From: Ventricola sp051883735
GTDB lineage: Bacteria > Bacillota > Clostridia > Christensenellales > Aristaeellaceae
DNA length: 23,157 nucleotides
Reading direction: 5' to 3'
Assembly (NCBI GenBank): GCA_051883735.1
Contig: JBJEUH010000094.1
Location: forward strand, 1-23,157
The notes beneath the pieces are model-generated. The model was not told where the DNA came from. It made no database searches and worked only from the letters and a program-made list of their open reading frames with translations. Both the position numbers and the translations under genes were made by a program. Of the stretch, positions 7,061 through 14,247 are shown in pieces. Within the stretch, counting starts at the first letter, position 1. Every line of letters starts with the position of its first letter.

Positions 7061-8577
7061 ACGGTTTTCCCTCCTGCCGATTCTTGCGTGGCGAGCTTCA
7101 TGATGGCCTCCTGGCTGAGATCCTCGTCGTAGCTGATGCAGCCGGTCAGCCTGCCATCATACATGACGTAAACGCGGTCGCTCATGTTGATGATTTCGGG
7201 CAGCTCGGAGGAGATCATGATGATGGACACGCCCTGCTTGGTCAGCTCGTTCATGATCTCGTAGATTTCCGCCTTCGCACCGACGTCCACGCCGCGGGTA
7301 GGCTCATCCAGAATCAGAATCTTCGGCGCCGTGGCCAGCCAGCGGCCGATCATGACCTTCTGCTGGTTGCCGCCGGAGAGGTTGGTCACGGTCTGCTCAA
7401 GGCTGGGGGTCTTGGTGCTCATCTTGTCGATGAACTCCTGCGTGATCTCCGCCTCGCGCTTTTCGTTCACGCGCAGCTTGCTGATGAACTGCTCGAGCAC
7501 CTCGATGGTCGAGTTGAAGCGCACGCTCTGCTGATGGTACAGGCCCTCCACCTTGCGGTTTTCAGGCACCATGGCGATGCCGTGCTTCATGGCGTCCACG
7601 GCGCTGTGGATATGAACCTTCTGCCCGTCGATGAAGATCTCGCCCGTGGAGCCGGGGGTCAAGCCGAAGATGCACTGCATGGTCTCGCTGCGGCCCGCGC
7701 CGACGAGGCCGGCAAAGCCGACGATTTCACCCTTGCGAATCTCAAAGCTGACGTGGTCCACACGCTTGTGCTTCTTTTTGCCGTCGTCGATATCGACGCA
7801 CTTGAGCACCACTTCGTCGGACTTCACATGATCCCGGGTGTAGTACTGATCCAGCTCGCGGCCGACCATCATGGCGATGAGGTCGTCCTTGGGCGTGGTG
7901 GCGACTTCACGGGTGCCCACATAGGTTCCATCGCGCAAGACGGTCACGCGGTCGCAGACCTCGTTCAGCTCGCTCATCTTGTGGGAGATGTAGATGATGC
8001 CGACATTCTGGCGGGCCAGATTGCGCATGATCTCAAACAGCGCGCTGATCTCCTTGTCCGAAATGGAGGAGGTGGGCTCGTCCATGACCAGGATGCGGCA
8101 GTTGAAGGAGATCGCCTTGACGATTTCCACCATCTGCTGCTGCGCGATGCTCAGGTTGGCCACCAGCGTATCCGCGTCGATGCCCAGGTCAAACTGATTC
8201 AGCATCTCCTGGGCGCGCCTGCGCATGAGCGCAAAGTCCACGCCGAACTTTCCCTTGGGCTCGCGGCCCAGGAAGATGTTCTCCGCGACGGTCATGTACG
8301 GCACCAGCACCAGCTCCTGGTGAATGATGGAGATGCCGTTGTCGCGGGCGGAGTTGACGTCCGTGATGGCAACCTCCTTGCCGTCGATAAAGATCTGCCC
8401 CTCCTCCGGATGATAGATGCCGCCAAGCACCTTGATCAGCGTGGATTTGCCGGCGCCGTTTTCTCCCAGCAGCGCGTGGATTTCACCCGGCTTGAGCTGG
8501 AAATCCACATTCTGCAGCGCCTTCACGCCCGGAAATGATTTGCAGATGTTTTTCATTTCGAGCAGGTTTTCGCTCAC
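7057..8577 (-). CDS. RbsA-type sugar ABC transporter ATP-binding protein (two ATPase domains)
   Basis: This 506-residue double ATPase is the usual form for CUT2 sugar importers. Domain 1: Walker A LLGENGAGKST (about 36-46), signature-position NLSIAQQQMVEIVKAI, Walker B ILVMDEPTSSI, switch His in IYISHKMSE. Domain 2: a degenerate Walker A GLVGAGRSETMQ (about 292-303), signature NLSGGNQQKVMIGRWL, Walker B ILILDEPTRGVDVGAK. The degenerate second site is normal for RbsA and MglA. The start is GTG with only a weak GGTGG site. It is 462 bases from the binding-protein gene upstream, an unusually long intra-operon gap filled by tandem repeats and stem-loops. Confidence 0.95.
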   Translation of the reverse strand: MSENLLEMKNICKSFPGVKALQNVDFQLKPGEIHALLGENGAGKSTLIKVLGGIYHPEEGQIFIDGKEVAITDVNSARDNGISIIHQELVLVPYMTVAENIFLGREPKGKFGVDFALMRRRAQEMLNQFDLGIDADTLVANLSIAQQQMVEIVKAISFNCRILVMDEPTSSISDKEISALFEIMRNLARQNVGIIYISHKMSELNEVCDRVTVLRDGTYVGTREVATTPKDDLIAMMVGRELDQYYTRDHVKSDEVVLKCVDIDDGKKKHKRVDHVSFEIRKGEIVGFAGLVGAGRSETMQCIFGLTPGSTGEIFIDGQKVHIHSAVDAMKHGIAMVPENRKVEGLYHQQSVRFNSTIEVLEQFISKLRVNEKREAEITQEFIDKMSTKTPSLEQTVTNLSGGNQQKVMIGRWLATAPKILILDEPTRGVDVGAKAEIYEIMNELTKQGVSIIMISSELPEIINMSDRVYVMYDGRLTGCISYDEDLSQEAIMKLATQESAGGKTV

Positions 8578-8613
8578 TGAGTTTCACCACCGTTTCTTCT
8601 TTGTGGAACCAGG

Positions 8614-8910
8614 CAGCGGGCAGTGCCCGCTCCCACCTCCGAACAGCCTGACAAAATCAAGTCGTTCGGTGCTCGTTGCACGATATTTAGCACAATTCCC
8701 CATGCGGTTTGGCGGCGGGCTGTGCCCGCTCCCGCCTCCGAACAACCTATCAAAACGAAGTCGTTCGGTGCTCGTTGCACGATATTGAGCGCAATTTCCC
8801 ATACGCCTAGACAGCGGGCTGTACCCGCTCCCGCCTCCGAACAGCCTGACAAAATCAAGTCGTTCGGTGCTCGTTGCACGATTTGGGGTGCAATTTCCCC
8901 TAAGCCCAGA
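8614..8910 (+). repeat. Three-unit tandem array of a structured repeat, period exactly 99 bp
   Basis: Units begin at 8614, 8713 and 8812. Each has a GC hairpin (GCGGGC, three-base loop, GCCCGC in the standard form), a linker CCTCCGAACARCCT..., a conserved block TTCGGTGCTCGTTGCACGAT able to fold into a second stem, and a tail CAATTYCCC. Units 1 and 3 share 49 identical bases (8636-8684 and 8834-8882), while unit 2 differs at several sites there. A multiple-of-three period keeps frames open on both strands, creating false repetitive ORFs. The array sits between the sugar-binding-protein and ATPase genes, antisense to the operon. No spacers are present, so it is not CRISPR. Confidence 0.9.
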
Positions 8911-8915
8911 AAAGG

Positions 8916-8940
8916 GGCTTTGCCCTGAAGGAACAAAGCC
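8916..8940. other. Stem-loop in the binding-protein/ATPase gap
   Basis: GGCTTTG (8916-8922) and CAAAGCC (8934-8940) form a 7-bp stem with an 11-base loop, immediately beside the third tandem repeat unit. It may belong to the array's flank or add to the mRNA structure downstream of the binding-protein gene. Confidence 0.4.
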
Positions 8941-8956
8941 GCCTCATAATTGCTCA

Positions 8957-8988
8957 AATGCCGGCGCTTCCGGAGAAACGCCGGCATT
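8957..8988 (-). other. Strong stem-loop downstream of the sugar-binding-protein gene
   Basis: A perfect 10-bp stem (AATGCCGGCG/CGCCGGCATT) with a 12-base loop lies about 50 bases after the binding-protein stop. No T-run follows on the minus strand. It fits a 3'-stabilising or partially terminating structure that would leave more binding-protein mRNA than ATPase and permease mRNA. Confidence 0.6.
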
Positions 8989-9039
8989 CGGAGAATTGCG
9001 CTAGGCTGAATCAGCAGCCAGAGTGATTATTCCGTTTGA

Positions 9040-9951
9040 TTACTGCCAGCCGTCGGTGCCGAACTCGGCGACGTTGTCAGCGTTGATCATGAAGGTCGCG
9101 ATCGGATAGCGGGCCTCGACGGTCTCGCCAGCCTGAACCTTGTAGTACACCTCGGCGATGGTCTTGCCGATGGACATCGGGGACTGCGCGCCGGTGCCGG
9201 TGACCTTGCCCTCAGCGATCAGGGCCTTGATGTCCGGGGAGCCGTCAACGCCGTAGATCAGCGCCTTGGAGCCGGCCGCCTCAGCCGCCGCGTAAGCGCC
9301 CAGAGCCGTCGGGTCGTTGCCGCCGAAGATGGCCACAGCGTCCGGATGCGCGGTCAGCGCGTCGGTGCCGTTCAGGTTGCCCTGCTCCTGGTTGCCCATG
9401 CAGTCAATCTGAGAGACGACGGTAAAGCCCTTGCCCTCGATCGCGGCCAGGAAGCCGTCGGTGCGGTCCACGACGGACTGCATGGTCGGGCTGTCCAGGA
9501 CGATGATCGGGCCGCCCTCGGGGCACTTGGCCACGAGATCCTCGCCACAGACGAAGCCGGCGTTGTAGTTATCGGAGCCCGCATAGGACACGAGGTAAGA
9601 CATGTCGGCCACCTCGGTGTCGAAGCCGAACATCGGGATGTTCGCTTCCTTCAGCTTGTCAAGGCCCGCGATGATGCCGTCGCGGTCAACCGGGTTGACG
9701 AACATCGCGACGATGCCCTGAGAGATCAGGTCCTCGATCTGGGAGATCTGCTTCTCATTGCTGTTCTGGGGGTCCAGGGAGATCAGCTCGTCGCCGTTGG
9801 CCTCAACGACCTCGCGGATCGCGGCCTCGAGGGTCACGAAGAACGGGTTGGTGCCGTCCATGCAGGTGTAGCCGATCTTGTTGCCTTCCGCCACGGCGGT
9901 GCAGCCCAGGATCATGACCAGAGCCAGCGCGATAACCAAGATCTTCTTCAT
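9040..9951 (-). CDS. RbsB-type sugar ABC transporter substrate-binding protein
   Basis: This 303-residue secreted protein is of periplasmic-binding-protein type 1 (RbsB/Peripla_BP_4 family) and delivers a sugar to the RbsA/RbsC-type partners. It has a signal peptide of about 22 residues ending AVAEG; ILGC at 14-17 is a partial lipobox, so lipid anchoring is possible. The mature protein starts IGYTCMDGTNPFFVTLEAAI, followed by LISQGIVAMFVNPVD, IPMFGFDTEV, and then AIFGGNDPTALGAYAA and YGVDGSPDIKALI, all typical sugar-binding blocks. AGGAGG lies 10 bases before the ATG. It is the first gene of the operon, behind a leader of about 90 bases and a consensus promoter. The sugar is not determined. 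Confidence 0.93.
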   Translation of the reverse strand: MKKILVIALALVMILGCTAVAEGNKIGYTCMDGTNPFFVTLEAAIREVVEANGDELISLDPQNSNEKQISQIEDLISQGIVAMFVNPVDRDGIIAGLDKLKEANIPMFGFDTEVADMSYLVSYAGSDNYNAGFVCGEDLVAKCPEGGPIIVLDSPTMQSVVDRTDGFLAAIEGKGFTVVSQIDCMGNQEQGNLNGTDALTAHPDAVAIFGGNDPTALGAYAAAEAAGSKALIYGVDGSPDIKALIAEGKVTGTGAQSPMSIGKTIAEVYYKVQAGETVEARYPIATFMINADNVAEFGTDGWQ

Positions 9952-9977
9952 AGTGGGAAAACCTCCTTTTATTTTTT

Positions 9978-9993
9978 ACTCCCATTCCGGGGA
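9978..9993 (-). other. Leader hairpin just upstream of the sugar-binding-protein ribosome site
   Basis: On the minus strand CTCCC-CGGAAT-GGGAG forms a 5-bp hairpin in the leader, followed by an A-rich stretch and then the AGGAGG ribosome site. It could protect the 5' end of the mRNA. It is too small to support a riboswitch call. Confidence 0.35.
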
Positions 9994-10047
9994 GTTGAAG
10001 GCATTTGATCTGTGCGAAAGCGCATGACCATTTCAAAACTTATAGAT

Positions 10048-10076
10048 ATTATAGGTCTGCGCTCCTCATTTGTCAA
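10048..10076 (-). promoter_or_regulatory. Consensus sigma-A promoter of the RbsBAC-type operon
   Basis: TTGACA (10071-10076), exactly 17 bases, then TATAAT (10048-10053) on the minus strand: both boxes match the textbook consensus. The predicted start near 10041 gives a leader of about 90 bases before the binding-protein gene. Such a strong promoter usually needs a repressor for sugar control, but none is encoded nearby. Confidence 0.92.
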
Positions 10077-10141
10077 CAATAAACTCACGATTTTTATAGT
10101 TATTTTGTCGGCATTTCACATTTCGTCTCCGCGTTTCGTCC

Positions 10142-10172
10142 AAACATTTTCGACAGATTCCCACAAATGTTT
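10142..10172. promoter_or_regulatory. Inverted repeat upstream of the sugar operon promoter, possible regulator site
   Basis: AAACATTT (10142-10149) and AAATGTTT (10165-10172) are perfect inverted repeats 15 bases apart. They lie about 65-95 bases upstream of the -35 box, in a notably AT-rich stretch between the sugar operon and the amidohydrolase gene. Position and symmetry suggest an activator or repressor site; no function is shown. Confidence 0.3.
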
Positions 10173-10230
10173 ACAATTCCGTGCAAGACTCCCTGTCATC
10201 CCCCGGCGCTCCCGCGCGCTGTGCGCCGCC

Positions 10231-11553
10231 TCAGATGATGTCCGCGTAGCGCGCCGCGCTCGCTGTAAACGCCCGCATCGCGCCTGCGAGCTGCGCCCTG
10301 AGCGCGGGCAGGTCGATCTGCGTGAGCCGCTTGTCCCGCACCCGCAGCACGCCGCCGGCCATCACGGCCTCCACGTTGGAGGCGTTCGCGCTGTACACCA
10401 GCGCGGAATACGGGTTGTACACCGGGAACATGTTCACGCTGCCCGTCTCCACCAGCGCAAGGTCCGCGCGCATGCCTGGCTTCAGCTGCCCGAATTCCTC
10501 CTGCGCGCCCAGCGCCTGCGCGCCGCCGCGCGTGGCCAGCGCCACGATCTCCCGGGCCGGGAACAGGCTGCGGTCGCGGTTGGCCGTCTTGTGGCAGACG
10601 GCGAACAGGCGCATCTGGTCGAACATGCTCAGCGTGTTGCCGGAGGACGGGCCGTCCGTGCCCAGGCCCACCGCCACGCCCGCCTCGCGCAGCTGCTTCA
10701 CCGGCGCGACGCCCTTGCCCGCCTTGGTGTTGCTGCCGATGCAGTGCGCCGCGCGCACGCCCCGCCGCGCCATCAGCGCGACGTCCTCCGCCGTCAGGTG
10801 GATGCAGTGCGCCGCCAGCAGGTGCTCGTCCGCCGCGCCGATGCTGTCCATAAACTGCATCGGCGTCATGCCCAGCCCGGCGAAATGCTTCATCTCGTAG
10901 TCCATCTCGCTGACATGCAGCGTCATCAGCGCGTCATGGCGCAGCGCCATCTCGTGGCAGCGGCGCAGCGCGTCCGCATGAAGCGTGGTCGTGCCGTGCG
11001 GCGCGACGATCGGGCGCACGAGATCGCAGCCCCTGTATCGCGCAAACATCTCCTCTGCAAGAGCGAAGCCGCCGTAGGGCGCATCCGGGCTGTCGCAGGT
11101 CGTCTGGCCGATGATCGTTTCGCCCAGATACCCGCGCATGCCCGTCTGAAGACACACGCGCGCGACCTCATCCTCGAAGTAGTACATGTCCACGAACGTC
11201 GTCACGCCGGCGAGCAGCATCTCCGCGACGCCGTACTTCGCGCCCAGATACACCAGCTCCGGGGTCATCGCCTCGTTCTCCAGCGGGAACAGGAAGCGGC
11301 GCAGGCGGTCCGGGCAGTCGTCGCCCATCGTGCGGAAGGGCACCATGGACGCGTGGCAGTGCGTGTTCACAAAGCCCGGCAGCAGGATGCCGCCGCGGCA
11401 GTCGATGCGCTCGTCGATTTTCGACTGGCCCGCATACGCGCCGCCGCCCAGCGCCTCGATCGTGCCGCCGCTGACCAGCAGCCAGCCGTCCCTGTGCTCG
11501 GTAAACGCGTCGTCCATCGTCAGGATCCACGCGTGTTCAAACAGCGTATTCAT
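10231..11553 (-). CDS. Metal-dependent amidohydrolase/deaminase of the MtaD/SsnA (COG0402-like) type
   Basis: The 440-residue cytoplasmic enzyme belongs to the amidohydrolase superfamily. Metal and active-site residues are visible: HxH in FVNTHCHASM (H65, H67), H213 and E216 in LHVSEMD, H249 in AHCIHL, and D300 in GLGTDGPSSGN. This layout is that of 5'-methylthioadenosine/S-adenosylhomocysteine deaminases and related aminohydrolases (guanine deaminase, SsnA, atrazine-type hydrolases). IVAPHGTTTLHADAL sits where MtaD has its substrate-loop HxPYT-type segment, so the exact substrate may differ. The gene begins 4 bases after the stop of the M20 hydrolase, so the two are co-translated from the promoter at 12919-12947. 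No convincing terminator follows. Confidence 0.9.
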   Translation of the reverse strand: MNTLFEHAWILTMDDAFTEHRDGWLLVSGGTIEALGGGAYAGQSKIDERIDCRGGILLPGFVNTHCHASMVPFRTMGDDCPDRLRRFLFPLENEAMTPELVYLGAKYGVAEMLLAGVTTFVDMYYFEDEVARVCLQTGMRGYLGETIIGQTTCDSPDAPYGGFALAEEMFARYRGCDLVRPIVAPHGTTTLHADALRRCHEMALRHDALMTLHVSEMDYEMKHFAGLGMTPMQFMDSIGAADEHLLAAHCIHLTAEDVALMARRGVRAAHCIGSNTKAGKGVAPVKQLREAGVAVGLGTDGPSSGNTLSMFDQMRLFAVCHKTANRDRSLFPAREIVALATRGGAQALGAQEEFGQLKPGMRADLALVETGSVNMFPVYNPYSALVYSANASNVEAVMAGGVLRVRDKRLTQIDLPALRAQLAGAMRAFTASAARYADII

Positions 11554-11557
11554 CCGC

Positions 11558-12874
11558 TCACCCCAGAAAATCCATCGCCGCGGCGCAGAACACCTGAACG
11601 CCCGTGACCAGCACGCGCTCGTCCAGGTCGAATTTCACCGTGTGCTGCGCGCTGGCCATCGGGGTCATCACGCGCATGTACGTCGCCAGGCCGCCGTGCT
11701 CCTGCACGCGGTTCATCATCACGGAGATGTCCTCGCTGCCCCAGTTCTTGGCGTTCTCCACGCTGCTGACCGTCAGGTGCGGCAGATCGCGGCGCACCAC
11801 GTCCCCGATGCGCGCAAGCAGCGCCCCGTCGCTGTGCTGCCCCTCGGCCTCGCCCATCTTCTTCATCTCCACGCTGCAGCCGTACATGACCGCCGCGCCG
11901 CGGCACACGTCCTCGGCGGAGGCCGCCATGAAGCTGTTGATCTCCGTCGTCTCGCCGCGCACCTCCACCTGCATCACCGCCTCGTCCGGGATGACGTTGC
12001 GGCCCGTGCCCGCGCGCAGCGTGCCGACGTTGATGCGGCTCTCGCCCGCGCTGTGGCGCGGAATCGCGTGCAGCGCCAGCACGGCGGAGGCCGCCGCCAG
12101 CAGCGCGTTCCTGCCCTTCTCCGGGAAGCCGCCCGCGTGCGCCGCCAGGCCCCTGAAGGTGACGTCGTACTTCGTCGTCGCCAGCGAGCCGTAGGTGCCC
12201 GGGGTCACGTCGCCGTCGTCGAGGCTCTCCGTCGGCGCGACGTGCGAGCCGATGAACACGTCCACGTCGTCGAGGTGGCCCGCCGCCACCATCGCCTTCG
12301 CGCCGCGCGCGCCCTCCTCGCCCGGCTGGAACAGCAGCTTGACCGTGCCGTGCAGCTGGTCCTTCATCCCGGAGAGCACCTTCGCGACGCCCAGGCCGAT
12401 CGCCGCATGCGCGTCGTGGCCGCAGGCGTGCATCATGCCGTGGTTCACGCTGGCAAAGCCCTCGCGCGCCGGCCGGTGCGCGTCGTCCGCGCACTCCTGC
12501 ATGCCCAGCGCGTCGATGTCAAAGCGCATGCCGACCGTCGGGCCTTCGCCGCACCGCAGCACGCCCACCACGCCGGTGAAGCCCTCGCGCATGTCCTCGG
12601 TCAGGTACGCCTCCTCGCAGCCGTAGGCGAGCACGCGCGCAAGGTGCGCCCGCGTCGTCTGCCCGTCCGGCACGCCCATGCGCGCCGCCTCGGCGCAGGC
12701 CGCCCGGCCCGTGATCACCTCAAAGCCCATGTCCGTCAGTTCTTTGGCGATCAGCGCGCTGGTGCGCATCTCCAGCCATCCCGTCTCCGGAAAGCGGTGG
12801 ATGCTGCGCCTGATCTCCGTCAGCCACGGCGCAAGCGTCTCGCTGCGCGCAATGATCTCTTCTGCCCGGTTCAT
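11558..12874 (-). CDS. M20 metallo-amidohydrolase, AbgA-like (p-aminobenzoyl-glutamate hydrolase subunit A family)
   Basis: The 438-residue protein matches the length and block order of E. coli AbgA as I recall it. Seen: FPETGWLEMRTSALIAKEL, GRAACAEAARMGVPD, GFASVNHGMMHACGHDAH (C151 and H153 as M20/M20D metal-site residues), FQPGEEGARGAKAM (E186/E187 catalytic and metal), H211 in GSHV, and a dimerisation lid beginning GLAAHAGGFPEKGRNAL. AbgA works with AbgB to cleave p-aminobenzoyl-glutamate, a folate breakdown product. Here no AbgB or AbgT gene is adjacent, so it may act alone on another N-acyl amino acid. GGGAG and AAGGG precede the ATG; it is first in a two-gene operon. Confidence 0.9.
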   Translation of the reverse strand: MNRAEEIIARSETLAPWLTEIRRSIHRFPETGWLEMRTSALIAKELTDMGFEVITGRAACAEAARMGVPDGQTTRAHLARVLAYGCEEAYLTEDMREGFTGVVGVLRCGEGPTVGMRFDIDALGMQECADDAHRPAREGFASVNHGMMHACGHDAHAAIGLGVAKVLSGMKDQLHGTVKLLFQPGEEGARGAKAMVAAGHLDDVDVFIGSHVAPTESLDDGDVTPGTYGSLATTKYDVTFRGLAAHAGGFPEKGRNALLAAASAVLALHAIPRHSAGESRINVGTLRAGTGRNVIPDEAVMQVEVRGETTEINSFMAASAEDVCRGAAVMYGCSVEMKKMGEAEGQHSDGALLARIGDVVRRDLPHLTVSSVENAKNWGSEDISVMMNRVQEHGGLATYMRVMTPMASAQHTVKFDLDERVLVTGVQVFCAAAMDFLG

Positions 12875-12918
12875 AACCCTTCATCTCCCGTCGCCTGTCA
12901 ATTCCAATGGATGACCTG

Positions 12919-12947
12919 ATGATAGCATAATTGACGTGCGCGTTCAA
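12919..12947 (-). promoter_or_regulatory. Promoter of the AbgA-like/amidohydrolase operon, interleaved with a divergent promoter
   Basis: TTGAAC (12942-12947), a 17-base spacer and TATCAT (12919-12924) lie on the minus strand, about 45 bases before the AbgA-like start. Its spacer contains the -35 box of the plus-strand promoter. Confidence 0.75.
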
Positions 12948-12959
12948 GCGGGGTATACT
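12931..12959 (+). promoter_or_regulatory. Promoter of the PfkB kinase gene, interleaved with a divergent promoter
   Basis: TTGACG (12931-12936), exactly 17 bases, then TATACT (12954-12959) on the plus strand, about 32 bases before the kinase ATG. It shares 12931-12947 with the minus-strand promoter, so RNA polymerase could hardly occupy both. Confidence 0.82.
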
Positions 12960-12991
12960 GAAACGGACAATCATCCTGTGAGGAATACAAT

Positions 12992-13900
12992 ATGAAGAAT
13001 GTGCTCGTCATCGGCTCCACCTGCGTGGACGTCATCATCCGCGTGGACCACCTGCCCAAAACGGAGGAGAACCTCCACCCCGAATCCCAGCGCTTCGCCA
13101 TCGGCGGCTGCGCCTACAACGTCGCCAACATCCTCGGCCGCGCGGGCGCGGACCTGACGTTCGTCACGCCGGTCGGCCGCCGGGGCGTCTTCGGCCCGTT
13201 CGTGCGCGAAAGGCTCGCCCAGCTGCCCTTCGCGTCCATGGTCGATCTGCCGCAGGCGCAGAACGGATGCTGCTACTGCTTCGTGGAGAAGACCGGCGAG
13301 CGCACCTTCTGCTCCATCCACGGCGCGGAGTACACGTTCGATCCCGCGTGGATGGCGCCGTATGCGGGCAGGACGTTTGACTACGGCTACGTCTGCGGCC
13401 TGGAGGTCGAGGAGCGCACCGGCGCTCAGCTCGTCTCCTGGCTGGAGCGCGCGCCCATCGGCACACTGCTCTACGCGCCCGGCCCGCGCGGCGTGCGCGT
13501 CAGCAGGGAGCTGACCGACCGCCTCTTCGCGCTGCACCCCATGCTGCACCTGAACGCCGGCGAGGCGCGGGCCATGTCCGGGTTTGACAATCTGGACGAC
13601 GCGCTGCGCGCGCTGCATGCGCGCACCGGCAATACCGTGATCGCCACCCTGGGCGCGGACGGCGTGCGCTGCCTGGAGGACGGCGCGCTCTACAGCGTCG
13701 TCGGCGAGCCCGCCGCGCAGGTGATCGACACCATCGGCGCGGGGGATTCGCACGCCGGCGCGACGCTGCTGGGGCTGACGCGCGGGCTGTCCCTGCGCAG
13801 CAGCCTGGCGCTGGCCAACCGCGTGTCCGCCGCGGTCGTCGCCACGGACGGCGCGTCGCTCTCCGAGGAGGACTTTGCGCGCGTGGTCATGGCGGAATAA
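12992..13900 (+). CDS. PfkB-family carbohydrate (ribokinase-like) kinase
   Basis: The 302-residue cytoplasmic ATP-dependent sugar or nucleoside kinase carries both PfkB signatures. The N-terminal glycine-rich element is IGGCAYNVANILGRAG (about 38-52). The C-terminal anion-hole and catalytic motif is DTIGAGDSHAG (246-256), with D252 as the catalytic base. LNAGEA at 187-192 matches the N-x-x-E Mg2+ element. GTGAGGA lies about 8 bases before the ATG. It is monocistronic, divergent from two hydrolase genes, and followed by a GC-rich hairpin. The acceptor could be ribose, a nucleoside, fructose or a modified sugar. Sharing a promoter region with a deaminase-like gene makes a nucleoside product possible, but that is inference. 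Confidence 0.9.
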   Translation: MKNVLVIGSTCVDVIIRVDHLPKTEENLHPESQRFAIGGCAYNVANILGRAGADLTFVTPVGRRGVFGPFVRERLAQLPFASMVDLPQAQNGCCYCFVEKTGERTFCSIHGAEYTFDPAWMAPYAGRTFDYGYVCGLEVEERTGAQLVSWLERAPIGTLLYAPGPRGVRVSRELTDRLFALHPMLHLNAGEARAMSGFDNLDDALRALHARTGNTVIATLGADGVRCLEDGALYSVVGEPAAQVIDTIGAGDSHAGATLLGLTRGLSLRSSLALANRVSAAVVATDGASLSEEDFARVVMAE

Positions 13901-13925
13901 GGCGGAAAAAACTTCCATTGCACTT

Positions 13926-13955
13926 GGCGCCGCCGGGCGCATGCGCGGCGCCTTT
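13926..13955 (+). terminator. Probable terminator of the PfkB kinase gene
   Basis: GGCGCCGC (13926-13933) pairs with GCGGCGCC (13945-13952), followed by only three T residues. It lies 26 bases after the kinase stop. The short T-run makes it a weak or assisted terminator. Confidence 0.55.
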
Positions 13956-13979
13956 GCGGGCATCATAATCCCCGAGGAG

Positions 13980-13996
13980 CTCAGGACCGTCCTGAG
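13980..13996. other. Perfect short inverted repeat CTCAGGA-ccg-TCCTGAG
   Basis: A 7-bp perfect stem with a 3-base loop lies between the kinase terminator and the next hairpins. No T-run follows on either strand. It could be a small RNA hairpin or a protein-binding site. Confidence 0.45.
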
Positions 13997-14040
13997 ACCC
14001 GAATGCCGGAGCTGCCGGCGGACTCGCCATCGTCATGATC

Positions 14041-14078
14041 GCGCATCCGCCCGCCGTCTGGCAAAGCGGGCGGAGCGC
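14041..14078. other. Long stem-loop (8-bp core plus 4-bp outer stem)
   Basis: CCGCCCGC (14047-14054) pairs with GCGGGCGG (14066-14073), and outer GCGC arms (14041-14044, 14075-14078) extend it. There is no T-run. It is one of several inverted repeats clustered in this gap. Confidence 0.5.
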
Positions 14079-14113
14079 ACACAAGCTGTGCCAATTCCCC
14101 TCCTCAATGGCCG

Positions 14114-14143
14114 GGCGCCGCATGGAAAAAAACGTGCGGCGCC
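14114..14143. other. Stem-loop with A-rich loop
   Basis: GGCGCCGCA (14114-14122) pairs with TGCGGCGCC (14135-14143) around a loop containing seven A residues. The stem is nearly the same as the kinase-gene hairpin at 13926-13952 (shared GGCGCCGC/GCGGCGCC). On the plus strand TTTT follows only after five more bases, so termination is possible but weak. Confidence 0.5.
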
Positions 14144-14247
14144 TGTGCATTTTCGCGCTTTTTCCGCCGTTTTCCCGCCGATCATGCACATTTCATGCAT
14201 TGTCATCCCCTGTTGATGAACGTTTTTCACTTCGCTGTTGAAAATTA

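Noticed and set aside
2908..7132. Long plus-strand open frames (about 700 codons each) opposite the ABC importer genes
   Set aside because: They mirror well-supported minus-strand genes codon for codon, are extremely rich in His, Asp, Arg and Val, and match no domain; high GC removes stop codons on the opposite strand.
8614..8910. CRISPR array
   Set aside because: Units are contiguous at 99 bp with no unique spacers, and no cas gene is present.
8574..8987. Repetitive small proteins on both strands over the 99-bp array
   Set aside because: The 99-bp period is 33 codons, so any open frame repeats automatically. No ribosome site supports either frame, and the same peptide appears over the copy at 18717-18802.
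9952..10041. Twenty-codon leader ORF in the sugar operon 5' UTR
   Set aside because: No ribosome site or codon bias that would support translation; probably chance.
13887..14216. Short ORFs in the 13.9-14.2 kb gap
   Set aside because: No ribosome site, composition unlike neighbouring genes, and they read through several hairpins.
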